Notes: generated by a model not told the origin, from the sequence alone. A DNA stretch of 64,000 bases from Branchiostoma floridae (GCF_000003815.2 NC_049995.1:5237771-5301770), one strand, 5' to 3'; counted from the stretch's first letter, positions 36,001 to 45,307 are shown. Program-made: numbers and translations.

Positions 36001-36343
36001 TGTTTTAGTGTATAATGTGAACTAGCCTGCATGTTTTACTTTCTATAAAATCATTATCTATCGGAAAATAACCCTTTTTGTGGAGGATTCTTTTAATGTC
36101 TCCATTGGAAATGAGGAAATTCAATGTAACCCTTCACCTAAAGCCCTTGTCTCACCTTATCGATGTGTTTCCGAAGCACCCCACATCTCCCATCCCCAAA
36201 TCATCCACCATGAACAGAAGAAAGTTGGGCTTTGTGTCGACTTTCCCGCCGTCTCCCTCCCCGAGCGACGGCTCCAGACAGGATGCCAGCATCAGGACCA
36301 GCACTGCTGTGGACATGGTCGTCCAAGATCGGTCGTGTTTCAT
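20686..36343 (-). CDS. Steryl-sulfatase / arylsulfatase (STS-ARSE type), gene span
   Basis: Visible coding exons on the minus strand: 36343-36156, 33187-33066, 28728-28606, 28233-27535, 22907-22687, 21044-20686. Intron phases are 2, 1, 1, 1, then (with one exon missing) 2, 1. About 570 residues are visible and about 590 expected, like human STS. Residues: signal peptide 1-28; metal ligands D47 and D48; CTPSRA with C87, the cysteine converted to formylglycine; K146 and H148; a two-helix membrane hairpin at about 198-218 and 229-249; H302; D354 and N355; and a C-terminal PWLQQCC. The hairpin is specific to the STS/ARSD/E/F/H group, so the product is probably ER-membrane bound with a luminal catalytic domain that hydrolyses a sulfate ester; the substrate is unknown. 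The exon between 27535 and 22907 is not visible; skipping it would shift the frame. Confidence 0.9.
21137..21850 (-). repeat. About five ~145-bp copies of the sulfatase last-exon acceptor
   Basis: Each copy has, on the plus strand, GTCCAGTTAGGCGTGG, AAGTGAACCTTCCAAG, CTGTTACCTG and CCAAACAG; on the minus strand this is TTTGGTACAG|GTAACAG plus the first ~40 bp of the last exon. Between copies is shared intron (CAACAACAATC, AAAAAGTTCAGAAACTTG, TTATCTGTTATTACTGG). Starts near 21137, 21288, 21425, 21568 and 21717. Confidence 0.9.
22687..22907 (-). CDS. Sulfatase penultimate exon
   Basis: Encodes [20 protein letters not shown], then [16 protein letters not shown] and [17 protein letters not shown], closely like STS/ARSE. 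The acceptor is TTCGACAG; the donor is CAAG|GTCAGC, phase 1. It starts with one base that completes a codon, which does not fit the phase at the end of exon 27535-28233; this shows that an exon is missing between them. Confidence 0.93.
23006..24091. mobile_element. piggyBac-like non-autonomous element in a sulfatase intron
   Basis: TTAA at both edges (23006-23009, 24088-24091) next to inverted ends CCCTCTCAGCACG and CGTGTTGAGAGGG. TTAA target duplication with CCC...GGG ends is the piggyBac pattern. The interior (~1.08 kb) has no transposase that I can read, so it would depend on a partner in trans. Confidence 0.7.
24242..24341. other. Assembly gap (100 N) in a sulfatase intron
   Basis: Exactly 100 N, probably a placeholder of unknown true length. 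It lies between the last two resolved parts of the sulfatase gene where one coding exon is missing. Confidence 0.95.
24593..24660. repeat. 37-bp tandem duplication
   Basis: CTACACTGTGTCAATCCACA followed by GGGTGGAGGTACC occurs twice back to back. Confidence 0.75.
25405..25575. repeat. 36-bp tandem repeat, about five copies
   Basis: The unit has the form GTAAAAGCTAATANTTC plus ATTCATGTTTGCT. It lies in a sulfatase intron. Confidence 0.75.
25650..25925. repeat. ~180-bp direct duplication
   Basis: ACAACAAATTGGTGTAGTCC...GTTGCAAAAGATTAGACAAG near 25665 recurs as ACAACAAATTGGTGCAGCC...GTTGCAAAAGATCAGACAAG near 25840. Confidence 0.7.
27433..27500 (+). mobile_element. SINE head fragment
   Basis: GTCATGTGGCATAACGGCAGGGTGTTTGG resembles the tRNA head of 32868 (GTCATGTGGCCCAATCGGCA). 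It lies 35 bp from the donor of the large sulfatase exon. Confidence 0.4.
27535..28233 (-). CDS. Sulfatase large exon with membrane hairpin
   Basis: A 699-bp exon, residues 145-378. It opens with [20 protein letters not shown] and [11 protein letters not shown]. Two hydrophobic helices follow (about 198-218 and 229-249), the hairpin that anchors STS-group enzymes in the ER membrane. Then come [11 protein letters not shown] (H302), [12 protein letters not shown] and [13 protein letters not shown] (D354, N355). Asparagine follows the aspartate here, as in most arylsulfatases. The donor is AAAG|GTTTGC, phase 1. Confidence 0.94.
28606..28728 (-). CDS. Sulfatase exon 3
   Basis: Encodes [20 protein letters not shown], then [20 protein letters not shown], the segment leading into the GKWH motif. 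The acceptor is GGCTACAG; the donor is TGTAG|GTAAGTG; phases 1 and 1. Confidence 0.92.
29676..29995 (+). mobile_element. tRNA-derived SINE with the shared body
   Basis: Head GCAATGGCCAAGTGGGAAAAG with box-B-like GGTCATGAGTTCTGGCC; body CAAGTCATACCAAAGACTTT, CTTCTTCCTCTGCTCAG, TTGTTACCAGTGGACATTCC and CTACTGAAACAGAGATGCGCA, in the same order as in the 5S-headed copy at 37138. Confidence 0.65.
30908..31035 (+). mobile_element. tRNA-derived SINE
   Basis: Box A TGGCAGAGCGG is perfect; box B is AGTTTGATACT. The body begins CTTGTGCCCTTGGGAAAGGC, shared with 53606 and 32868. Confidence 0.65.
32800..32850. repeat. GAATA/GAACA simple repeat
   Basis: AGAACAGAACAGAATAGAAT and a second short run; simple-sequence DNA. 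Confidence 0.8.
32868..33005 (-). mobile_element. tRNA-derived SINE, minus orientation
   Basis: On the minus strand: TGGCCCAATCGGCAGGGTG (box A), GGGTTTGAATCC (box B), then GTGCCCTTAGGAAAGGCACT. It ends about 60 bp from sulfatase exon 33066-33187. Confidence 0.65.
33066..33187 (-). CDS. Sulfatase exon with formylglycine motif
   Basis: Encodes [20 protein letters not shown], then [25 protein letters not shown] is the sulfatase signature in which Cys is oxidised to formylglycine by SUMF1-type enzymes. The acceptor is TTGTTCTAG; the donor is TCAG|GTTTGT; the frame joins the previous exon exactly (AG|G = Arg). Confidence 0.95.
34110..34184. ncRNA. 75-nt hairpin, pre-miRNA-like (unproven)
   Basis: CTGCAAATTCAG...ACATATTCAGAATGCAAGTC pairs with GACTTGCTTTCTGAATATAT...CTGAATTTGCAG, leaving a loop of a few bases, one 3-nt bulge and few mismatches. 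The size is right for a miRNA precursor, but a small palindromic element is equally possible. Confidence 0.25.
34845..34985 (+). repeat. Interstitial telomere-like tract
   Basis: Runs of TTAGGG (GGTTAGGGTTAGGGTTAGGG) with variants TTAGGTTA and TTAGTGTGAGG. TTAGGG is the telomere unit of chordates. It lies in the first sulfatase coding intron. Confidence 0.85.
35170..35220. repeat. Fragment of the GTAACGCTAG-type MITE family
   Basis: TAGTTCACCTTTATCCGTG followed by GAGGTAACCTATATCC matches one end of the family; the other end is not clear. Confidence 0.45.
35945..36095 (-). repeat. Partial copy of the CCTTTAAAG-type MITE
   Basis: Read on the minus strand, GGTTATTTTCCGATAGATAA and CTAGTTCACATTATACAC follow the left half of 48191-48694. 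It ends about 60 bp from the sulfatase first-exon donor. Confidence 0.6.
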
Positions 36344-36367
36344 CGTCTCTCTGCCTCAGATGATTGT
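36156..36367 (-). CDS. Sulfatase first coding exon
   Basis: CDS starts at ATG 36343; an in-frame TGA lies 13 codons' worth of sequence or less upstream, so no earlier start is possible in this exon. The exon probably begins at 36367 after the acceptor TTTGTTGCAG, so a separate 5' UTR exon is expected further upstream. It encodes [20 protein letters not shown] (signal peptide) and [20 protein letters not shown], where DD binds the active-site calcium. The donor is ATAAG|GTGAG, phase 2. Confidence 0.88.
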
Positions 36368-36523
36368 CTGCAACAAACAACACTGTTATTCACTTTGTCT
36401 TCTTGGTATCAAACTTTCATGGTCCAAGAAACTTGAAATTGTTCTCAGAACTAATGTTCAAGGCGGCCACAGGTGTGCATTGTAAAAAATGGTTGGTGAA
36501 TTATGTACTATTGGTAATGATAA

Positions 36524-36596
36524 GTTCACGTAACACTCGTCACCGTGAAAACAGTGAACATAAAGTACTGTTAAAATATCAGGAATTACAGTAATG
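36524..36596. repeat. Fragment of the palindromic CGCGGT family
   Basis: GTCACCGTGAAAACAGTGAAC followed by AGGAATTACAGTA resembles the right half of the family; the left half is absent. Confidence 0.4.
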
Positions 36597-36925
36597 TGGT
36601 CTGTGAGGAGAGACTGTATATGAGAGAAATCAACAATGAAATCCTGCCCTCATCACACTGATGAAGTATAACAATCCTGCCCGAACAGGACATGGTTGTC
36701 TGAGATCGAACCATAGCGTTTCATCGTCTCTCTGCCTTAGAAGATTGTCTGTAACAAACAATGATGTGGTCTGTGAGGAGAGACTGTATACAAGAGAAAT
36801 CAACATTGAAATCTTGCCCTCATCATACTGATGAAGTATAACAATCCTGCCCTCAACAGGACATGGTTGTCCACGATTGGTCGCGTTTCATCTTCTGTCT
36901 GCCTCAGATGATTGTCTGGATAATT
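36590..36925 (-). repeat. Two copies of the sulfatase first-coding-exon acceptor and start
   Basis: At about 36688-36740 and 36860-36915 the sequence repeats the exon start at 36312-36376: on the minus strand an AG acceptor, ACAATC, then ATGAAACGC and CAACCATGTC. The nearer copies are separated by a ~170-bp unit with GAGGAGAGACTGTATA and CCCTCATCAnACTGATGAAG. The copy near 36893 keeps an ATG (MKRDQSWTTMSC) but meets a stop at once. Confidence 0.82.
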
Positions 36926-37137
36926 ACCAATGACGTGGTCTGTAAGAAGACCACACACAAGAGAAATTAAAATTGAACTGCTGCCCTCATCACACTGATG
37001 AAGCATAACAATCCTGCCTTCAACAGGAAATGATGTTGAATGTTCTGTCCAACGTAACCTCAAGGCCCACAAGACATCATTAGCTACGATGTATGCACTG
37101 TTCTCAAACAACAGCAGACAACTGACTTTAAGTTATT

Positions 37138-37400
37138 AGATCTCCGAAGTTAACTAAGCACCATGCAGTCGGGTCAGTTCTTGGATGCAAGACCATCAAT
37201 GAAGACTGAACGCTGTAGCTGGGTCATACCAAAGACTCTTAAAAATGATACAATCATACTTCTTTCTCTGCTAAGAGGAAGAATATGGAATTACCAGTGG
37301 ACTAGCCCCCTGTTGTAGTGACCTATGTGTGGCTCCAGGGCTATGAAACAGACACGGGCACAGGGCACAACACATCATAATGATGTATGGGCAACTTTAG
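37138..37400 (+). mobile_element. 5S-rRNA-derived SINE
   Basis: GATCTCCGAAGTTAACTAAG, GTCGGGTCAGTTCTTGGATG and CAAGACC follow the order of the internal promoter part of 5S rRNA. The body then reads GGGTCATACCAAAGACT, CTTCTTTCTCTGCTAAG, ACCAGTGGACT and CTATGAAACAGACACGGGCA, shared with the tRNA-headed SINE at 29676. Confidence 0.75.
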
Positions 37401-37655
37401 CTTTAGCATTAAGCACTGCCTTGACTTCTTCTTCAATTGAAGCAACCTACAATTATCTTCACTCATAAATCAATTTGTAGCTAATCATTTGAATTACGTA
37501 CCAAATGAATTTGACTTCAAATAAGGGCTGTCTTTAGGACCCGTCATTCTGTCCAAGGACAGAAATTTGCTTGTTGGGGCAACAAAAATTCACTCCGTCC
37601 GTTGGTAAAATCTTGACAATATGACACAAAATGTTTTTCCTTAAAATGACAGATT

Positions 37656-37761
37656 TAACATGACCTGTATCTGTATCTATATAGCTGGTATGACTGCCCT
37701 TTGGCGTAACACACCAGCTTTGCAGGCACACAGTGTTGCAGCAGCTGCTTATATTACACTG
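37656..37761 (-). repeat. Dispersed CCAGCTGC-GCCGCGCCG repeat, copy 3
   Basis: Minus-strand copy: CTGTATCTGTATCTATATAG, CTTTGGCGTAACACACCAGC and GCAGCTGCTTATATTAC on the plus strand. Confidence 0.6.
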
Positions 37762-38314
37762 AACAACCTGTCTTACCTAACTTTTGCACATCTATCTGCA
37801 AGCGTTCTTTAAAACTATCAAGAGAAGATGCCCTATTGTACTTGGTGATAACAAATTCCACTCTACGATAGTTCAGGGAAACAAGAATTTTTGAACACAA
37901 CAAACCTAGGTTGGTAACTCTAGTACTTGAAAGCATGACTGTTTCTTGTTCTTTTTTGAGCTGCTATTAGGATAAGAAATGAGCAAGACGCGCTCCCAAA
38001 CGATGAGTGGAAAAAGAATTCAAGCTGGAGACAGGCCTGCTTCATATTCTTTTCAGTCACTGATGAAAGGCGTCAGCTCTGCGGAGGCTGTCTGAAACAT
38101 CTGTCCATTTGCAAAACCTTTGTACTGTGTGTCAGGAGACACTGATATGGAACATGACTGGAATATGATATATGATATAATCATATCAATATGTCGGTCT
38201 TCCATTGACATTTTACAGATCATTAGATGGTCTTTTATCATCAAATATCGGAGAAGGTCAATAATGACACAAGCAAAGAATATTGCACGGATCCCAGGTT
38301 TAAAAAATTTAGAA

Positions 38315-38526
38315 TACTGTAAATGCATTTAAGTTCGCGGGGATTTAATTTCGCGGTAGCGGGAAAAAGGACTTTTCGCGGTGGATTTAAGTTCGCGGTA
38401 ACACCATAGACTGCAGTCTAATACCATGATAGAAAAATGTTCGCGGTGGTTTTAAATTCGCGGTGAAGTGGTCACCGCGAAAACCGCGAATATTAATCCA
38501 CCGCGAACATTTCTGTATTTACAGTA
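38315..38526. mobile_element. Palindromic CGCGGT family MITE, copy 3 (best preserved)
   Basis: TACTGTAAATGCATTTAAG at the left and TTCTGTATTTACAGTA at the right, with TTCGCGGTGAAGTGGTCACC between. The CpG-rich inverted blocks would fold into a long hairpin. No coding capacity. Confidence 0.75.
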
Positions 38527-39189
38527 TGGCATGACCAATTCAATTTCTTGAATTCTGTAATTCAAAGTAGCTTGCTGCTTTTGCGTGAAGAAATTGCATA
38601 GAAAAATGATTTTAGGATCTGTCAAAGAGGCCGCACATGTGGTCGGGATGAAAAGAAAATGCTCAAGTAAAAGGCATTCTTGCAAAGACTAACACAAAAT
38701 GTGCAGTTGTATTTTACACTCGCTAAAAACTCCAAGAACATGCTACTCAAGATTATATAGTATGGCTTTCCGTCTGTCAATATTCATGATCACCATGAAA
38801 GAATGTAATTCAATTGGTCTCTTCTTCTGGCGCCCACATTCTTGATGAAGATTATTATGGCACTTTGGGAGTACTCTGCTGCCGGTGCAGAATGTTTCAG
38901 TACTTATTCCTTGTGTGCAATGAACCATTATTTAAAATCATAGTCCATAATTCATGACATGTCAGGTTCCATAGTATCTGCCAGGTACTGTTCAATTACT
39001 GTCAGAGGTTACCGAAAGCACGCAACACAAAGGTGTCACCTGTAGTTGCCTCCACTACACTAGTTGGTAGATTGTTCCACTCCGTGATGGTTTGGAGAAG
39101 GAATGCCCCCTCTAGCTTCTTTTTCATGACAGTGTACCGTTACAGCCCTAGGTACCAATACTCCTACATGTATGTTCCGAGACAGTGTC

Positions 39190-39480
39190 ACACATCTGTG
39201 TTCAAGTGACACTACCATGTTTTGACACCCGTGTTCTGACATCCCTTTGTTCCAACACACTTATTTTCCGACACTCCAATGTTTCGACACTCCTATATTC
39301 CGACACCATGTTCTACCACCCCTATGTTCTAATATTGCTATGTTCCAACATCCCTTGCTTCAACACCTCTATTATCTGAAATCTCTATGTTCCAACACCC
39401 CATACATTACATTATTGACTGGAGGTTGGGACCAGGCTGGTACATATGTCATAACACCTCTATGTTCTGACACCCGATAA
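39190..39480. repeat. Degenerate 16-18-bp tandem repeat
   Basis: Units of the form TGTTCCGACACCCCTA recur some fifteen times, with TTCTGACAC, TTCCAACAC and TTTCGACAC variants. Confidence 0.75.
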
Positions 39481-40239
39481 CCGCAACCCAAGCAAGTAGC
39501 ACTGGGGTGTCAAAATGTATACTGTTGGACTTTCCCTCCTTGTATCACCCATCCATGATATTATAGCAGGAAAAAGAAACATTATTTCCTACAGGAATTG
39601 TGAGGCACTACTACTGCCCATTGAGGTACGTACAACCCAAACGAAACTGACAGGGTGATATATATCACAGTCGGTAACTGTGCTTGGGAGACTTGTACAA
39701 TTTATCAGATACCCAGCAAGCCGTCAGCTATGAGTATCCATCACTTTATCAAGACTAACATTTCGTTGATATTAAATTCATGCGAGGGAGATTCTCCCGG
39801 AGAGCAAGCCATGCACACTGCGTTACCTGATTTCTTCTTGTATCGCGGGAAGCGGCTTCGATCCATTCCCTGTTGTGACTGTTCATGAGGATGGCAGTGA
39901 GAGGGCTTTAACAACAAACAGCATGAATGAAGGGATCGGGAGAGTTCATTCAAGAGATCTCTTGAGGGGGGGAGCATGTTGCAAAGTCTGAGTGATATTA
40001 GGTCACAGATGTAATTTCTAGGTTACATACAATTATACGTGTTCAAAAGCTTTGAATTGTATCAAATTTTCTTGGAGTTGTGAAAGTTTTTGGTGGGATT
40101 AATTTAAAAATGAAAAAAAGGTCAAAATAAAAAAAAGAGGGAAAATGTGACTCTGACAATAGAAACTGTTGTACCCATTTACAGGATTTTTCCTCAGACT
40201 TATTTAGATATAGATAATTCCAGTTCAACAAAACATATA

Positions 40240-41000
40240 GTTAGTACCAAGGACAGAGACATTTTCAGTACCAAGGACAGAGATGTTTTTAGTAACAGGG
40301 AAGGACAACTTCAGTACCAATTACTGAGACATTTTCAGTACCAATTACTGAGACATTTTCAGTACCAAGTATAAACGCATTTTCAGTAACGAAGACATAG
40401 ACATTTTTGTTCTAAATACAAAGACAACATCAGTCCAAAGAACTAAGAAAATTTCAGTACCAATGAAACAGAAATTTTCAGTACCAAGTATAAACACATT
40501 TTCAGTAACGAAGACATAGACATTTTTGTTCTAAATACAAAGACAACATCAGTCCAAAGAACTAAGGAAATTTCAGTACCAATGAAACAGACATTTTCAG
40601 TACCAAGGACAGAAACCTTTTCAGTACCAAGGAAAAATATATTTTCAGTACCAAGAACAAAGACATTTTCAGTACCAAGGACAAAAACATTTTCAGTACC
40701 AAGAACAAAGACATTTTCAGTACCAAGGACAGAAACATTTTCAGTACCAAGGTCAGAAACATTTGCAGTACCAAGAACAGAGACATTTTCAGTACCAAAA
40801 ATGGAAACATTTCCAGTACCAATGAAAAAGACATATTCAGTACCAAGGAGAGACATTTTCAGTACCAAGGACAGAAACATTTTCAGTACCAAGAACAGAG
40901 ACATTTTCAGTACCAAGGATGGAAAATTTTTCATTAACAATGTAAAAGACGTCTTCAGTACCAAGGACAGAGACATTTTCAGTACCAAAGACATTCTGTA
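40240..41000. repeat. ~24-bp minisatellite (TTTTCAGTACCAAGGACAGA)
   Basis: Roughly 25-30 units of TTTTCAGTACCAAGGACAGA plus GACA. A larger block (AAGTATAAACGCATTTTCAG to ACCAATGAAACAGA) is itself duplicated at about 40365-40480 and 40483-40595. Long open frames through it are a by-product of a unit near 24 bp. Confidence 0.9.
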
Positions 41001-41066
41001 GCCAGATAACTGCCTTTTGGTGTGAAACACCAGCTTCACAGGAAATAGCTTCAGGTTATATTACTC
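40993..41066 (-). repeat. Dispersed CCAGCTGC-GCCGCGCCG repeat, copy 5
   Basis: AACTGCCTTTTGGTGTGAAAC, ACCAGCTTCACAGG and GGTTATATTACTCC; it directly follows the minisatellite 40240-41000. Confidence 0.45.
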
Positions 41067-42520
41067 CAAATGTAGCACATGGGCATCAAAGGAGAAAGAT
41101 GGTGTATTAGTACTATTACACAATCAAGCATGACTTGTTATTCTATTTTAATGTCGCCTGAGGAAATGGAAAACAGAACACTACTGCCTCTGTGAGACAA
41201 GTAATCCTGCTGTGTCACCATATGGATCCAATTCCTTATAACCAGGGGAGGGGCTAGATCTCAGCCCTCCGTTTGGATGTGTTGTAGGAATTGCTTTCAT
41301 CAATCTGGGTTGAGATTTAAAGATTTAGGTGTTAATCTCATGCATCAAGTCTTGGCATGTAAAAGCCCCAATACAGTTATCCAGAAGAGCAGTGGTGACT
41401 GGTGTGCTTTGCCAAATATGCAAGCCCTAAAATTTTGGCAATTTTTTGGTGGTCCTTAAGATGATTTTTCTATAGGACCAAAGGACCCTGGTTGGAGTAG
41501 TTCCCTGTTTACATTTTTTCAAGTCCATTGAAGGGATACTGCAAACATATAAGATTGCCACAGTGCACTAGAACAAACAGTACTTCAGCATCTTACTTCA
41601 GCTAAACTGAAGATGGCTGCTTACACTTAGTCATGTAACAGTGCACATCACTTGAACCAAAGAAAGGCTATACCAGTAACATGCATTGGCATAATACCGG
41701 TCATAAGCCTTATACCGGTCGATTAAAAATAGTGGAACTTAAAGAGATCTACACATGCAACAATAGGTATTTCTGAGGTATGCACACTTCAGACATCTAG
41801 GTGTCCAATACATCATTTACAAAGCATCGATAACAATGCATTCGAAGACAACAAGGCCAAAAGTTTTCAGGTCATTTTCGGGGCAGGCGAGCTCGTCGTG
41901 GGACAAACACACTGTCACGTTCATCGCCAGATTTGTAGATAATAATCACATGTGCTCACGGCACAAGACGAGCATGATTCAACAGCAACTTGAATTTCTT
42001 TTGGTGACCTACAACTCGTGTAAAAGTGTGAGGAACCGTTGCATTATCGCCCGGATCTACGGCTGAATGGGTCAAATTGAACGTACGCCGCCATTTTCCC
42101 GCCATTTTTAATGCTACAGCCAGCAGTAAAGTTTTACGTCATAGCGGTTGTGACGGACCAAAATTAAATGAAAATTCTTGTCAGTATACGCCCATTTTCT
42201 CATGACTTTTTGTATGCTCATGCAGATGTTTGTTTTGTGCAACTACTAACAGGAAAGAAAGGAACAACAGAGGATGTATAAAGGTACATAGCGGCAGTTA
42301 ATTGTGCCGTGTTTCGTTCGACCGGTATAGTGCACCCCCTTCCAACCACGCGCTCGTTTCTCCGTGAATTCCTGCGTGTGGTCCCATTTCGATATTTATG
42401 TTTTTTGCAGGGACCTGAGTGGACGAATTAATTTTACCTCTTAGAATTGGCCAACGTAAGCTGCTTACAGCAACATTTTACCTGGTAGAAAAATGCTGGC
42501 TTTGCTCCTTTGCCAAATTA

Positions 42521-42620
42521 NNNNNNNNNNNNNNNNNNNNNNNNNNNNNNNNNNNNNNNNNNNNNNNNNNNNNNNNNNNNNNNNNNNNNNNNNNNNNNNN
42601 NNNNNNNNNNNNNNNNNNNN
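42521..42620. other. Assembly gap (100 N) in the large inverted repeat
   Basis: Exactly 100 N, at the inner end of the left arm of the inverted repeat 41679-44814, as expected where an assembler fails on a foldback. Confidence 0.95.
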
Positions 42621-43925
42621 ATTTGATTTTTCTGCATGTCCACTGTTGAAAATTTGAATACCAGATATGGTCATTGTTGTTCAAATTTTGATCCTTGAAT
42701 ACAACATTTTTTTTTCTATTTTGTGTGTTTCTCCGGGTGGGTACAACATATCAAAGAATACTTCCACATTAATTGTAGACACTTTTATAACTATCCAACT
42801 AGTGTCACGTCTACAATCTACATTCATGGCTACATGTACCTCACTAACTAGTGTCACCTCTACAAGTACAATTACGTTTTGGTACTTATCATTTTCACCA
42901 TCTGTGGAGGAGAAATTGGTTGATAAATGGCAAATTCTATCAACTCTGAACTTTGCTTCCTGTCACTGCTGCCCTTCACGTCCTGTAACTCTGGTGTGAC
43001 CCTTGCCTGTATATAGCATGAAAATTTTCTTTTCTTTTTTTCAAAAATTAATGAGCCCATTGATGTCATCCATAGAACTTACTTGCTGCGGCCTAACTCC
43101 ATATTCCACTGCAAGTGCCCTAAGATTAACAGTGTGGGCTTTCAAACACGGCTCTAAGAGGGGTTACATTATTCTGTGCACACTTCCCTTCCTGTGGCAA
43201 AATGGAAAACTGCACGCTCTTCTAAATATGTCATTTTGAAGGACGTCGTAATATCCTGTCCTTGGTGCGGGTGTATTATTGTCATTGCTTGTTTTATGTG
43301 CAAACACAAGAATCCAATTTTTCTGCCCGGTGTGAAAAGAATGTTTAGTCTGGCAGAAGACATATCAATTTAATTCCTTGGTTCTCATGCATCTTAAGAA
43401 GGAACTAGAAAGGCAACATTATTGTGAAAATCCGAAGTCTTCCCCGTGGCCTTTTGTGAAGGTAATCAAATACTGTAGTATGCCAATAACCGTATAGTAT
43501 GTAATAAAATGAACGCAGTCATGGCAAAATGAATGAAAAGTGTATATTGACTACATGAACACCAACCACAATCAGAATGAAGGGGCCAAAGATGCTATCT
43601 ACCAGACAATTTTGAGCAGTATTGATGACGTCATTTCCAAATATGAGTTTAAAGAAACCGGAAATGGCTACAGATGATTGAAATAGAAATTTTTTTTTTT
43701 TTCAAGAGAGGGGAGGGGGAGAGAGTGAGAGAGAGAGTGGCCAGTCAGAATTAATTTTTACTCCCTGGCACAGTCTAGTAATTGCAAGAAGTAAAAAGAA
43801 TTTATGTAATAAAATAGAAAAGAATATGTAATAAAAAGAATTTATGTTCAGACTCTGTGTTCATGTTGTCATCTTAGACCATTCGTTCATTAATCATATA
43901 GTTCAAAATCATATCTTTGAAAAAT
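42621..43925. other. Loop of the large inverted repeat
   Basis: AT-rich, with a T-run and GA-rich tract at 43691-43740. Short open readings only, with no domain that I recognise. Confidence 0.5.
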
Positions 43926-45307
43926 CCTAACATCCATTGGCATAATACTGGTCGGTTTACTGCAATTTCTCAAGCAATGCTAATTTGGCAAATGATCAAC
44001 GCATCATTTTCTCCAGTTACATGTTGCTGTTACAGCTTACCTTTGCCACTTCTTCTGTGTAAATTATTTTGTCTCTCTGGTCCTGCTAAAAACATAATAT
44101 CGTAATTGGAACACACCGCGGAATTGCACGGAGAACGGGCGTGTGGTTGGAAGGGGGTGCACTATACCGGTCGAACGAAACACGGCACAATTAACTGCCG
44201 CTATGTACCTTTATACATCCTCTGTTGTTCCTTTCTTTCCTGTTAGTAGTTGCACAAAACAAACATCTGCATGAGCATACAAAAAGTCATGAGAAAATGG
44301 GCGTATACTGACAAGAATTTTCATTTAATTTTGGTCCGTCACAACCGCTATGACGTAAAACTTTACTGCTGGCCGTAGCATTAAAATGGCGGGAAAATGG
44401 CGGCGTACGTTCAATTTGACCCATTCAGCCGTAGATCCGGGCGATAATGCAACGGTTCCTCACACTTTTACACGAGTTGTAGGTCACCAAAAGAAATTCA
44501 AGATTGCTGTTGAATCATGACCGTCTTGTGCCGTGAGCACATGTGATTATTATCTACAAATCTGGCGATGAACGTGACAGTGTGTTTGTCCCACGACGAG
44601 CTCGCCTGCCCCAAAAATGACCTGAAAACTTTTGGCCTTGTTGTCTTCGAATGCATTGTTATCGATGCTTTGTAAATTATGTATTGGACACCTAGTTGTC
44701 TGAAGTGTGCATACCTCAGAAATAACTATTGTTGCATGTGTAGATCTCTTTAAGTTCCACTATTTTTAATCGACCGGTATAAGGCTTATGACCGGTATTA
44801 TGCCAATGCATGTTAGAAGTCGCAGAATTAAGACCAGTCCAGAACACCTATCTCGAATGTTATCACTTCCCAGGTATGACATATGAAAAGGATACGTGTA
44901 CCAAGGACAGAGAAAACAGATATGAATTATAATATGTAGCCACAGTAATAGTTGTTTCTATAGCTGCAAGGAGATTGTGCTGCTCAGCTTATGTTACATT
45001 GATCATTAGAATGTTTCCTGTCTGCTTTGATCGATATCACTATGTTTATGGAAATTTCTCCAGTGATGTCCATTCAGCAAAGAGCTGAAGAAATAAATAC
45101 TGCTGTAGCCTTGGATAAAACGTTGGGGTCAAAACATTGTAACGCTAAGATAATACATTTTTTTAGCAAGCTTAAGGTAGCAGCTCGATCATCATGTCTA
45201 CCTTGTCCCCCCAACGACCTGGAGGTCAAGGGACTAGGTAGGTAGGTAGGTAAGGTAGCAGCTCAATATACATGTTCACCATCAGGAGACTACGTTTTCC
45301 TGCAAAA

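Larger units (their letters stand above)
41679..44814. mobile_element. 3.1-kb inverted repeat (foldback-like element)
   Basis: The left arm from ACATGCATTGGCATAATACC runs about 840 bp to the gap at 42521. The right arm is its inverse, ending GGTATTATGCCAATGCATGT at 44814. TA lies just outside each end, which would suit a TA target duplication. ATACCGGTC occurs several times in each arm. The arms are nearly identical at the outer part (for example CAAGGCCAAAAGTTTTCAGG and its inverse) and more diverged inwards. A third copy of the end sequence lies at 43926. No recognisable transposase in the ~1.3-kb loop. Confidence 0.85.

Noticed and set aside
36152..36436. Plus-strand open frames over the sulfatase first exon (up to 135 residues)
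   Set aside because: Antisense readings of a well-supported minus-strand coding exon.
37138..37230. A 5S rRNA gene
   Set aside because: Only the internal promoter half matches, with many changes, and it runs straight into a SINE body.
39050..39130. TTGTTCCACTCCGTGATGG segment resembling a coding domain
   Set aside because: A similar phrase occurs near 24190; it is more likely a dispersed repeat than an exon.
40443..41039. 198- and 139-residue open frames with LSLVLKM or FSVPRTET repeats
   Set aside because: A by-product of the ~24-bp tandem array; no start context, splice sites or family resemblance.
41836..42066. 76-residue frame (KTTRPKVFRSFSGQ...) conserved between both arms of the inverted repeat
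   Set aside because: The arms are near-identical as DNA, so protein similarity is expected; the right arm has an indel that breaks the frame, and no domain is recognisable.
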